From Gymnopilus junonius (taxonomy: Eukaryota; Basidiomycota; Agaricomycetes; Agaricales; Galerinaceae), in the NCBI GenBank assembly GCA_015501075.1, contig JADNYJ010000315.1, forward strand, positions 1 to 37,118: a stretch of 37,118 nucleotides of DNA, in the 5' to 3' direction. The first letter of the stretch is position 1, and each line of letters opens with the position of its first letter. Below the pieces are notes generated by a model. The model saw only the letters and a list, made by a program, of their open reading frames with translations. It searched no databases and had not been told where the DNA came from. The translations under genes were made by a program, and so were the position numbers. Below, piece by piece: positions 22,322-32,739 of the stretch.

Positions 22322-23372
22322 GGTAGAAGTATCAGAGTAGAATTGGTGAAACAATATTGACAAATGAAGGTGGTTCCCCTGGAATTTATATGTCAACGGT
22401 CGCTGACGTACTTTGTGGGTGCTAGACAAATGACATCACTAGTAGCCACTATTTTTATGGGGTTGAACATCAGAGCACACGATTATGTTCACGGAGCAAA
22501 TGAAGAATAATGGCTCTGGGATGTGGATCTCTGAGCCAATGATCTGGAATGCAACGGAGACAGCAAAAATAAACGGAGACATAACAGCAAGGTCAACGAG
22601 CAAATCCAGGGCGTCGGCCTTGTCTATATATCAGTACCCTTGAACTTTGGCAGGAGATGAGTCAAGGTTTTGGATTTGACATGTCGGATGAATTACCAGC
22701 AGGATGGGTGAGCCAGGGCCCCGGAGTGACACATTTGGGGTGGTGATTAGATTAGCTGAGAAACTCGCACCGCTGGGACTGAACAGGAAAGTATTTAAAA
22801 CCAGCGTCTTCTTTGTCCGGATGGGTCACAAAACAGCACAAAATCCAGGATGACATCCTAGTTCGGTTAGATTATACGACATGCTTTGCGTTCTTCTAAA
22901 ATCCAGTTCAGCACATAAGACACTTCGCTAAGTCGCATCAAACTCTACAAGAACATTGAAGCGTCGCTATATCCATTGGAACAGCCTGGCTCACATGCAG
23001 GGCCTGGTAACATAAATACTTGCAATGTCAGATAGTATTAGAAGAGGTTACCAGAGTTTTCGTTGCTTTTCTGGACGATGTGAATGGATAAGATGCTGTA
23101 TCCAGACTTGAAAATGTGGGCAATGTTCTTGGGGCAGAAACCAAATTCTTCTCTTTCTGTAAATTTGCGCGATCCGAAATGTTGATTAAGAGGAGTAAAC
23201 CGAGATAGTTATTATGGATATCGACTCTCCTCATGTGTCTAAACGGACAGGAGTCAGATGGGTGCCGTGACATTATAGAGGAGAGCATCTCGAGCATTCT
23301 CCAACCTCGTTGTAAGAGGAAAAGGGGTGAGTAGGGAGAAAATAAAATATATAGAATAACGGGCATATAAGT
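22322..23372. other. 1-kb intergenic region, no supported gene
   Basis: The region includes the promoter of the Bli-3-like gene and the 3' flank of TIM17. A short plus-strand ATG at 22657 encodes 17 residues ending DELPAGW before a GTGAGC donor, reminiscent of a WW-domain start, but no continuing exon was found. Minus-strand open stretches at 23028-23366 lack an ATG and any motif. Confidence 0.5.
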
Positions 23373-24096
23373 CTACTGGGTTCCTGAAAGGGGTGATGGT
23401 GCAGGTTGTGGTGTCATTCCTCCAGGCACTAGGAATAAAAGTTAAAATTCCTGTAATGGCTGAGGAATATGGGATGGAAGGACTTACGTGGTGCCATCTG
23501 TGGCCGTTGACCTTCACTAAATACTCGAGACATTAAAACACCAACACCCTCGAAAACTCCAAGGAGGATGCCACAAGCAATAGCCGAACCAAGAGCAGAA
23601 CGTGGTCCGCCTGCGACATAATGTCAGTGAAAGAGACGGGGGCCAAAAACAAGAGAACGTACTTCGTAAGGCTAGACAACCACCAGTCATGAATCCTGAA
23701 ATAATGGCATTCCACGCGTCCTCCTTTTGCCGCCAACCTTTGATAGCACAGTCAAATGTTGAGAACATTCCACCCCATACACCGAAATTTCCACCCGTTA
23801 CGGGCGCTCGAGCTTTTATTGAGGAGATGGCGCCTACTAACCGCTCGCCCTGGAATGATTTGACAGCTCAGCGGGTGCAGAGAGCACTGATAGAGCGGAT
23901 AGAGGTACATACCCTCGGTGAGTTCCTCGCTCCCTTAATACCATACCAGATACCACCACCAACTGCACCCATTGAGAAAGCACCGCCGAAGTCATTGAGG
24001 ATGACCCATGGACTACATGGTGTTTCTTGAGTAATTTAGATAAAAATACAGTATAAGAACCCACCAGGGGTCTCGGGTGTGATCCGCATGCGACAT
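23373..24096 (-). CDS. TIM17: Mitochondrial import translocase subunit Tim17
   Basis: Five exons (minus): 24096-24065, 24012-23913, 23849-23663, 23610-23488, 23428-23373. They give 498 nt and 165 residues (yeast 158). The sequence shows [75 protein letters not shown] and [15 protein letters not shown]. The four hydrophobic helices with Gly-rich packing motifs are typical. The acidic Asp residues near the N-terminus that gate the TIM23 channel are present. It acts in the inner membrane in presequence import. The gene is head-to-head with the zinc-finger gene. Confidence 0.96.
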
Positions 24097-24317
24097 TTTA
24101 GAGAAAAGGGTCTAAAGAGAAAAGAAAAAGGAAAAAGGGAGAAATATGAAATGCGGAGGAGGATTGAGCAGTAAGCATATGCGATTCGTGAAACTTTTCG
24201 CCTTCCCCAACGTCACGTGTTACGGCGGAGAACGAGCTCACGTGGCCTAGTCGCGTTGATTTATTATTGTGACATTGACAAGAAATTGTTGGACTCGAAC
24301 CACGACCATTGTTGAGA
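24097..24317. promoter_or_regulatory. Bidirectional promoter with two CACGTG boxes
   Basis: CACGTG occurs at 24214-24219 and 24239-24244, 25 bp apart start to start, in the 221 bp between the two divergent start codons. CACGTG is the palindromic site of bHLH factors such as Cbf1. A TCACGTG context at both sites strengthens the case. Confidence 0.55.
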
Positions 24318-26784
24318 ATGAGTGCAACTCCGAATTCTCATTCTGTTGTACGCAAAGTGAACAAAGCTTACGTGTTGGTGCCTCCGTCTCCTCTCAATCT
24401 GTCTTCCTACCGTCCCCTTCGTACACCCGTCCACGTTGCAGGTGGTAGTAAACTCAAAGAGAACATGCCGCTGCGGCCCTCCCAACTTGCCATGTCCCAG
24501 CAGGCAGCGTCGTCTCCGTCCTTGAAACGCAAACTATCTGAACGTGATGTATCCACTCTCGTTTTCGACCGAGTCAACCCAGTTCCGAAGAGGTCAAAGT
24601 TGTCGACTGCAATACCGCTAAAGAATACGCATATAGTTCAGCCTACTGCGCCTGCAGAAAATGCCTGTCCAGAGTTTCCCAATGGATTTGCCTATTGTCA
24701 TCAATGCAACAAGAAACGCGACCTTGCCGGTATGTCATGTCAGTTTTCTCCTGGTCAATTCTCATCTCATGGAGTAGCAACCATCCACTGTACTTCTGTC
24801 GGGAAGCAACGGCAAACCAAAGACAAGAATGTCAAGGGGCGCTTATGCCCTAACAAGTATTGCAAATCGTGCTTGAAGAATAGATACGACGAGGATTTCG
24901 AAATTTTGAAATCCGAAGCACATGACACAAGCGGCACATTAAATTTCAGGTAACGACACCATTTATCCTCCTGCTTCAAATTATTTTAACTGTGCGTCTA
25001 GATGTCCACAGTGTAAGGGCCTTTGTAACTGCCCTCGCTGCAGGAAATCTTTAGGCCTGGACGCAATTGGGTACGTTGCTTGCAAACTTCAGTAAATTTC
25101 CGCTTAAAGGTTTCTTCAGACGCATTAAGCCAAAGTCCAAGGAACTTCAAGCTATAGCGAGATCTAATAAGTCATTGAAGGTTGAGGTCGTGATCGAAAT
25201 AAAGAAGCCACTTTTCAAGCCGAAGCCAAAACCCTTACCGAGTCTTAAGTGGACGCAAATCCCTACCGGTCTGACACGGAATCAAGCCGATGACAGGATA
25301 TTCATCAGAGAATTTGTATTAAGGTTCTCTGACATTCTTGACCCCGCCATTGCTAAAATATACTTGGAAGAACTCGAGTTCATTAGTGGCCATCCGCGAA
25401 AACAGGATGACGAAGAAGATACAGCTAGCTGGGTCAGCGAAGCATGCATCAAAGCAATGCTCATTGGATTATTGGGCCTTTTGTCCAAGAACTCTGGTAT
25501 CAACGTTTCGAAGGTCGGTTAGTTGACTTGATATCATGTACATCTCTTGACGCGTTTGCAGTTGATGAAAGCCACAGTGAAAGACTTGAGGTCTGCTGGA
25601 GTCAATTTGAACAAATTATGGGCTGCCCTTGCATCATTGCGGGACGATGTCGGCAAATTGTGTCCACCCGGAGAGGCCCAGCTGACTTTTCCGGATCCCT
25701 TACCTCCCTCTGCTTTCAGTGCCGCGACTGCTCGTCCACTTCGAAATACTCGCCAACTAGAGAACTCCGTCAATGTCGTCCAATCTATCCAGATGATCCC
25801 GGTCCTCGTATCTCTCATTCATTCTGTTCTTGAAACTACTCCCATCCGTGAAGACATTGATCAATGTGCCAAGGATAGCAAAGACTTTGCGCGTGACGTC
25901 AGAGAAGCGACAAGAATCGAGAATGAAAGATGGGAGAAGGTAAAAGGCGAAATGGAAACTGCGCCGAAGGATAAGGCGCAAAGGGACGAAGTAAGGACTG
26001 CATACTTCTGCTACAGAAACCTTTCCTGACTATCAATTTTGTGAAGAACCGAGCCAAGCGAATGGTTCACAGAAGCCAGATTTTGAATATCGACAGCTGC
26101 TCCAAGATAATTTCCAAATCCTTTGTCCCCCGATTTACGACTTTGGGTGTAGATGATGAGGGTCGTACCTACTACGCCCTCTCGCCTAGTGTTGCAGAGC
26201 GAGAGGCTGCCTTCGAGTATCTTCAAGTAGCATCCAGTGAGAAGCATATGAAGCCAAAGAAGAAGGGTCGTGTCCTCTCCACTGAAGATCGACGCGAACT
26301 GCGAGACTGGTCATGGTTTATCGCCGTGTGGGGAAAGATACCTCCACTCTCTCCCGAGGAGAACGCTAAGAAGATAGAATTAGATTCTGACAACGAGGAA
26401 GATGAAGATGCTGCGACTAAAGAAGAGAAATGGTGGGGATTTTGGGAGCCCGAAGAAATTTCCAAAGTTGCGGATTGGATTTCGATCAAGTCAGGCCTCG
26501 AGGATAAGATCAAAGCACCGGAACGAGAGACTAATTCTTCGTCGACTTCAAAGCCTCCTATTCCAACCAAGGAAAAGAACAATGTTCGTCTAACTCCGTG
26601 TCAAGAACACTTGAAAAGGCTAGTGTCAGAACTGAAGGACTACGCCAGCCTGCTGGAATGGAGAGTGCGTGACGACAAGTGCGTTCTTGTCAGTCGGTCC
26701 GTTGGCAAGATACAAGCTAGTCCAAACCCGAGTGCGAAGGCCAAGGACAAGGTATCTTCAACAACTTTATCTGACGACCAATAG
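24318..26784 (+). CDS. zf-4CXXC_R1 (CDCA7-like) zinc-finger protein
   Basis: Six exons: 24318-24729, 24778-24949, 25002-25070, 25120-25513, 25562-25990, 26047-26784 (2214 nt, 737 residues). After a basic Ser/Pro-rich N-terminus comes the cysteine-rich domain at about residues 125-220: YCHQCNKKRD, IHCTS, LCPNKYCKSCLKNRYDED, then FRCPQCKGLCNCPRCRKSLG. This matches the zinc-finger domain of CDCA7 and the MAO-A repressor R1. A predicted helical middle (DDRIFIREFVLRFSDILDP) resembles a DDT/WHIM-like segment, followed by a charged C-terminus. CDCA7 proteins recruit the HELLS remodeler and support DNA methylation in animals and plants; the same role here is inference. The first intron (48 nt) is open in frame. 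Confidence 0.85.
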
Positions 26785-28401
26785 ATGCGATAGACGTGAG
26801 GAATTCTGAAATACAGTTTAGTCACTGCTTATCTTGATGTGTTACATATACGGACCACTTCTTAGACCCTGTACGTTTGTTAATCGTTCGTGCGGCTATG
26901 TACAGTAGTACCGTTCATGGATTTTTATGCTGTAAATTTATAATTATTGAACCGTGCATTTGGGGCCTTGGGGAGTGTTTATGTTGTAGCAGCGAGCCTC
27001 ACTCGTCCACATGTTTATCGTATAAAGAAAATTGGCGCAAAAAGACGGTTGCCAAGTCGTCTGCATTGATTTGGCATATTGAATTTGTAGACGTGCACAT
27101 CTTCTGGACAAGTATACTCGCTAAGGCATGCTTACACTATGAACATTGAGCGACGAATCTTAAAACACAATTGTAGACCGTACTCACCATGATGTGCCTA
27201 CCAGACACCAATACAGAGTACACAAAAGCAGGAAACGAACATGAGTAGGGCATCTTTGAGCCTTTGATATCAAGCAAAACAGAATACTGTGCTGGAGAAC
27301 TAGTGACTTCATATTCAGTATGTCCCGGGGTTGTGTATTGAATAACTAGAGCAAGTCAGAAACACCGTGGCCTCGATATAAATGACTCGCCATTTTTGTG
27401 GTCAATAATGTCCAGTGCTCCAACTTCATCTCATGTCACCAAGTGCCTGGGGTCACAAGAGCCTAAGGTTGGGTTGGGTCAGTGAAGCTGACGCAGGAAT
27501 GAGCACAATTGAGCTGCGGGTGGGCAGGTTCAATCGTGTCTGTCTAAGCTCATTGTGATGAAACACTTGCAAGGATGATTATTGGAGACAAGAGGGTATA
27601 TGTAGTAAAAGGAGACTGGTGAATAGCAGAACTAGTTGGAATGAGTAAAATGAAGACAAGAGGGTATAATTCTGGATGAGGTAAGGACCAGAGATACTTA
27701 AAGATTTGGAAGATAGTAGTAGGAGATTAGTTAATGGTGGAAATATTTAGAAAATGTAATAAGGAATGTGTGAGGATGCATATGCATTAAATGAAAAGAG
27801 AATACATGTTACGAGAACCCGATTAGGGTCTCGTTCTTAATACTGGCCTCCCCCCCCAAAAAAATGGCATCAAAACCGTGCGAAAATTTGTACATATTTG
27901 TGTTTTATCTTATCTATAGCTGCCCTACAGTCATGATCATTGAATGAAGTTCAACAGCTTTATGGAGAGGTGTTGTGAGATAGCATGGCACCCATTGCAG
28001 GCTTTGATTTTAGCTGAAGTATATATAGTAGGGACCATGGTTTAGCATCTTTCTTTTGTTGCAGACTTTGTGCCTACATCAAGAAAACAACTTTAAGTCC
28101 CAGGGTGGTCCTGGAGTATCTGGTGCTCTGAGCTTCTGCTGGTTGGGTTTCTTCAACAGTAGATACAGTCCTTTATAATTTATTTCTAGATCTTAATGTA
28201 TTCAAGAATCAATAAGGAAAGCAATATTTATTATGCTATAGATCACATTTTAGTTAATAGTATTTACATGGTAAATGTATGCTACTGAGCTATGTACTGG
28301 GAGATATGAGAGAAGGAACACCCAATCCTTCAAATACCAGCTTGCATCTTCACTTGAGGGAGGGGCAATGCACCAAACAGAGAGGAGGAAGAATGATGAG
28401 C
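26785..28401. other. AT-rich gene-free stretch with repeat fragments
   Basis: No coding sequence is supported. A short direct repeat GACAAGAGGGTATA occurs at about 27588 and 27655. A hairpin-bearing motif at 27809-27841 and an 89-bp unit at 28121-28209 are repeated further right. Confidence 0.6.
28121..28209 (+). repeat. 89-bp direct repeat, copy A
   Basis: Aligns without gaps to 29078-29166 with about 12 mismatches (near 87% identity). It starts TGGTGCTCTGAGCTTCT and ends TAATGTATTCAAGAAT. It is likely part of an old dispersed element. Confidence 0.75.
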
Positions 28402-28410
28402 ATTGAGCCA

Positions 28411-28956
28411 TAGTGTTTGAAAGTCCAGTCCAGTCTGGTTTTGGGTGCCTGAGGACCGAGACCAGTGAGGTAAAATTAGAAATGTCTAAATAACTGGACC
28501 AGACTGCAACTAACCAGTCTTGATCAGTCTTGTGCAGTTATTTGCAGTTATACAACCAGTTTTTTTGGCATAAATAATTGTCTCATAGTGTAAACTAAAT
28601 GAATCACAATTTTTACGGTCAAAACGAGCCCAAGAACAGCACAAACAGTTGAGAAATGATAAAATTAGAGCAAATTTGATGATTTTCGTGAGTATTGCTA
28701 TAACTTTCTTAATTCTCAACCGAATTTTATATTTTTTGCGTCGTTTGGAAGTTATAATATGTGGATATAATCGTGCAAAATTTCAGAATTTTTTGACCAG
28801 TCCTAAGTGGTTACAAAAATTCTAAAATCCAGACTAACTGCTAACTGGACCATGGTTACAGTTACAATTGGTTAGTATATTTTGTGGTTAGCATCAGTTA
28901 AAGTCTGATTCAATCTTGGTTAATTTCTGGTCAATTAACCAGACTTCCAAACACTA
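28411..28956. mobile_element. Non-autonomous hAT-like element with 9-bp flanking repeat
   Basis: The left end TAGTGTTTGAAAGTC and the right end, read inverted as TAGTGTTTGGAAGTC, form terminal inverted repeats. Directly outside both ends lies ATTGAGCCA (28402-28410 and 28957-28965). hAT elements typically have TAGNG termini and an 8-bp duplication; the ninth matching base may be chance. Inside are many short subterminal motifs (ACTGGACCA, AACCAGT, CCAGTC) in both orientations, but no transposase. Length 546 bp. Confidence 0.8.
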
Positions 28957-29077
28957 ATTGAGCCAACATTGAGCAGAGGTGGTTATCATAATCAGGTGTC
29001 ATGAAGGGGACACTGACTCACATTAAATGTGTCATGATGTCAATCTTGGGAAGCAGGCAGCGAACTCAGCTGCTCTG

Positions 29078-29166
29078 TGGTGCTCTGAGCTTCTCCTGGC
29101 TTAGGTTCCTCAACAGTGGATACAGTATTTTATAATTGACTTCTAAATCTTAATGTATTCAAGAAT
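29078..29166 (+). repeat. 89-bp direct repeat, copy B
   Basis: Partner of 28121-28209, on the other side of the hAT-like element. About 40 bp after it, a hairpin motif at 29208-29242 (GACCCTTTAGGGTC core, then TTCTTAAT) is related to 27809-27841 (GAACCCGATTAGGGTC, then TTCTTAAT). Confidence 0.75.
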
Positions 29167-29242
29167 TATTATACTACAAAACATAGTACTTTACATAAAA
29201 AACTATATTACAAGGACCCTTTAGGGTCTTCATTCTTAATCC

Positions 29243-30630
29243 AGCTTCACACTAAATTTTGTCACATCAATTGGGATAGTTATAGTGGGAGATATTATAA
29301 CTTCTATTGGAAGTTAATACAGTTACCTCAATACCTTGATACCTCTGTCAATACTGGTCAATTCATAATTTTTTTTTGGCTTATTTTCAAAACCAAAGAC
29401 CACAAAAATTTAAAAGATCAGTATACATGGACAGGTCTTACCAGTCTGGACTGGTCTTTTGTAGCCCTCAATTTACACTTCAAAATGCACTTAAGATCAA
29501 GTAAATTGACTTGAGGAATGAGGACCAAATCAAGATCAGAAATTATTTAATTTGTAGGATCCTCATATTTATCAACACTCTAGCAGGAAAAAAGGCATAG
29601 AGTGATGCATTTTGCACCTTAAACTCATCAGAATTTTGTAATCTTATGCTCATTGGAAAGGTATCAAATAATACTGTCTAATTCCCAGCTGAGCGCGTCT
29701 CAAATCCATGTGGTTTGAGTGCAAGGAAATTTCGAAGATTTGACCACTATTTTCGCTTTTTTGACAATTATATTTGTTTCAGTGCCTTATACCCCATGCC
29801 AGAAGACGTGCAAGGGCTCAAAAAAAAGGTATAAATATGTAAAATACAATAGCCAAAGAATATTTACGGTTTTTAGCGTGAGTGAAGTATCAGACATTTC
29901 TGAAGGTTTCATTTGTTCTGCTGGATTATAATTTCAGCTGTATTACACTATGTTAATCTCATCTATCTGCCACATATTATACATTTAGAGATTTGTATTA
30001 ATGAGTAGAACAAGCCTATGTAATTTGTTTTGAAGATTTGCAACCAGGAGGACCACTATTTACAAATCTATTAACATCCTCCCACAGGCAGAATATGTTT
30101 TCATATATTCTAGGCCATGGTTTACCATGTTCCACTGGGTACTTCTCGACAAATAAAATACCCCCAGGAAGCTATATATGTCTATTATTTTTCTAGAATA
30201 TAAGCTATGTCAGAATGTGTGAGTGAAGCACAGCATCTGCTGCATATCTGGTTAAAATTGAATATTTATAGGCTATTTGGCTAGTATTGTGTCTTCCACC
30301 CCACTATACCTTGAAAATTTGATACCATTGGATTTATAATAATTAGTAGATAATATCTGAACACTCAGAAGGGGAGGGACCAAAGATTTGGAGGGTAGGG
30401 CAAGCAAAAAGGCAAAAAAGGTGAATTAATGGCTATTTCCAAAATTGACCAAGACACAATAAATTTCATTAAAAGTTCATATTTCAGGCAATTGTGGTTT
30501 GTTCTAGCTGATCTTTGACTTTTTTTAACTGTACAGTCAATCTAAAATTTACTACCAACTTAGATTTATATATTTTAAAGCCTTTTTCACTGAAAAACCA
30601 GTCTTAAATTGGTTTAAACTGATTAATTAA
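29243..30630. other. AT-rich repeat-like region, no gene
   Basis: No coding features are supported. A segment near 29425-29460 (CCAGTCTGGACTGGTC) shares motifs with the subterminal parts of the hAT-like element, so further degraded copies may be present. Confidence 0.5.
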
Positions 30631-31090
30631 TGTTACGACATTGATGACAGAACCTAATCTGATAAGATAAGGTCTGGCATAGTAGTCATAGAGGTTGTTC
30701 GATGAAGTCCACTAAGGTATTGTCTTCAACAGAAGATTGCCTTAGTGGTTCAAGTTCGTCTCGGTTGTTACAAGAGATATTAGATTCTCAAGAACAAGCT
30801 AAGGTACATGGTAGACTAGCTATAGTTTATATACTATTTGTGGTTGATATTAATATAGACGAGACGATGATGAAACAGGGGAATCAGAAAGGGGTGATCA
30901 TCATCGGGGCAGTACAAGGGATGATGATCAAAAGGAAAGATTGTCCACATACGTGTAAGAAAGTGAATGATCATCTTGCGAGCAAAGATGATCATGAAGA
31001 AACTATAAATAACAAATCATTCGATAAATGATAACAAGAAAGGAAAAGAAATGGGGCACAATAAGATAAGGAAAATGGGGAGTCGTAACA
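30631..31090 (-). repeat. Long terminal repeat (3' LTR of a minus-strand Ty3 element)
   Basis: The 460-bp block begins TGTTACGAC (30631) and ends GTCGTAACA (31090), so the ends are a 9-bp inverted repeat with canonical TG...CA. It lies where the downstream LTR of the minus-strand pol genes should be, next to a purine tract. The 5 bp outside (ATTAA) would be the target duplication; the second LTR is beyond the window, so this cannot be verified. Confidence 0.8.
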
Positions 31091-31103
31091 TTACCCCCTA
31101 CTA
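31091..31103 (-). other. Polypurine tract
   Basis: Read on the minus strand, AGTAGGGGGTAA ends exactly where the LTR begins, as required for priming plus-strand DNA synthesis in LTR retrotransposons. Confidence 0.7.
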
Positions 31104-32430
31104 AGAATTGAAGCCCCTGGCTTCAATAATGGGGCTCACTGCTCATGTTGTTCTCTGCCTCTTCTCCCTGCCAGCTGTCATGTGCTGCATCATACCAATC
31201 ATTCAGCATGTTGTCGATGTCATCGACGTGCACCAGTTGTTCTTCAGTGAATTCATAGGCATAGCCTACGAACTCCCCATCACTTCATCAGATCGGTCGT
31301 CGACTACAGTCGATTGAGTTGTGACCTGGATGATACTGGCAGCAGTGGCGGCAGTGGTAGCTGCGCAGTCTGCCTGCCAGTGGTTTGCACTGCTGCAAAT
31401 GAAGCAGCATCATTGTGGACTCGGTCTTGGGTTCATCGGGGTACAGGCAGGTCGGAAGGGAGTCTGGGGTCAGGGTGGTATCGAAGAAGGTATGGTGTAG
31501 GCAGGAGGGTCATTACGGGTGGCATTCTGGGCAGAGGTCATCTGCATGGTAGCGAGGGTGCACCTTCAGGGAACTGTGGTGGGCAGCATGGTTGGGGGTG
31601 GTGCAGGGGAGCATGTCAGAATGGGTCCTGGGGAATGGTTGTTGATGGAGACAGTGTTGATGAATTGTTCGTCATGAGGAGGAACAGGTGGGTGGCTCTG
31701 TGGGGCAGTGTTATAAACAGAGGGAGAGTGGTAGGGTTCTTCCTCAGACCTAATAGCTGACATGGTGGCAGGAGGGCGTTCTCCCCATCATCTGCTACTG
31801 ATGAGGAGGGGGTTGATGGCTCTTTTGAGCTGGAAGTGCATAAGGGTCTCGAACAATTGTAGGGATTTTGTTCGAGATGCCTTAATTACTTCACGGTGGC
31901 ATGTGGTTCAGTCAGTTTCATGCTTGAATTGTCGAAGAGTATCCCTAAGGAAGGGATCGGATTGGAGGACTTCGAGGGCAGTAGAGTAGCAGCGGGGGTG
32001 ACTAAGGAACTGTTTGAGTTCTTTATGTGTCAGCTGCTGGAAGTTGACGAAATCTAATAAATTGAGGAAGTCCTCAACAGAATGGATGGGGGCATGTACC
32101 ATGGGGATGCGAGGGGGATATGTGGTATAAGGGGCATCGTTTGGGTCAGGTGAGTCAGAAGAGGAGTCCATTGGAGAGAGACGGACTTCAGTTCTAGTAT
32201 GAGAGGAAGAGGGGTGGGGGTCGATTCGAGTGAGGGTGCATTCACCCAGGCCAGGCGAGTGCATATCTCAGAGGGAGACAAGTTGGAAGTGGAGGCAGCA
32301 GCACGGGTTCAAGTGGGAAGACGAGGCATGTTGTAGAATATGATAGAGGAACTGAAGAAGTGAGGGAAACTGGTTCACCTGTTTTATAGATGTTCCAAGT
32401 ATTCCTCAAGGATCGTTTTCAGTTTCTTAA
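31104..32430 (-). other. 3' internal region of the retrotransposon with fragmentary ORFs
   Basis: The region after pol is unusually long for a simple Ty3 element. Minus-strand open pieces at 32264-31908 (118 residues, with HSVEDFLNLLDFVNFQQLTHKELKQ cut short by a stop) and about 31763-31566 (Pro/Ser-rich) look coding in composition and may be remains of the extra protein. No family recognised. Confidence 0.4.
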
Positions 32431-32739
32431 TCAGGCATCTTGATGCCTTCTCCTTGATGGGGTGATGGTTTCAGTTTCCCATCTAGAGGTTTCTCTGTCG
32501 ATCATCCGGACAGTAATTATAGCCTTCCTTTCATATTTGTTATCCCAAGGCATATTTTTGGGTAAGGGAGCTGGTGGTTCGCAGGCAAACTTCCATTCCC
32601 AGTATGTGATTTTCATTTCTTCAGGGGTCGGTGGAGGTTTCGGGAAGGTGAATAGGTCAATCATGAAGGTGTCATCATGGTATAGTGGGGATGCAGTGTT
32701 CAAGTTCATGACTGGTATGGTGGTAGTGAGTGAAGTCAT
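32431..32739 (-). pseudogene. Extra ORF after pol, start overlapping the pol stop
   Basis: The chromodomain frame ends in TGA at 32738-32736. An ATG at 32739-32737 overlaps it as ATGA and opens a frame of about 102 codons to 32431. The protein has a Pro-rich middle (FPKPPPTPEEMKITYWEWKF) and a charged end (DRETSRWETETITPSRRR). I do not recognise it. It may continue into the fragments at 32264-31566 after a stop. Ty3 chromoviruses usually end soon after integrase, so this is additional coding capacity. Confidence 0.45.

Noticed and set aside
23028..23366. 112-codon minus-strand frame after TIM17
   Set aside because: It starts without ATG, continues out of the TIM17 3' end and has no recognisable domain.
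24291..24301. Minus-strand B box GGTTCGAGTCC in front of the zinc-finger gene
   Set aside because: No A box at tRNA spacing and no cloverleaf can be drawn.
27588..27668. Two copies of GACAAGAGGGTATA as a possible CRISPR-like repeat
   Set aside because: There are only two copies 67 bp apart and the host is eukaryotic; this is an ordinary short direct repeat.
31314..31760. Gly/Arg-rich plus-strand frame of 148 codons
   Set aside because: It is antisense to the Pro-rich minus-strand fragments of the retrotransposon; the composition mirrors the other strand.
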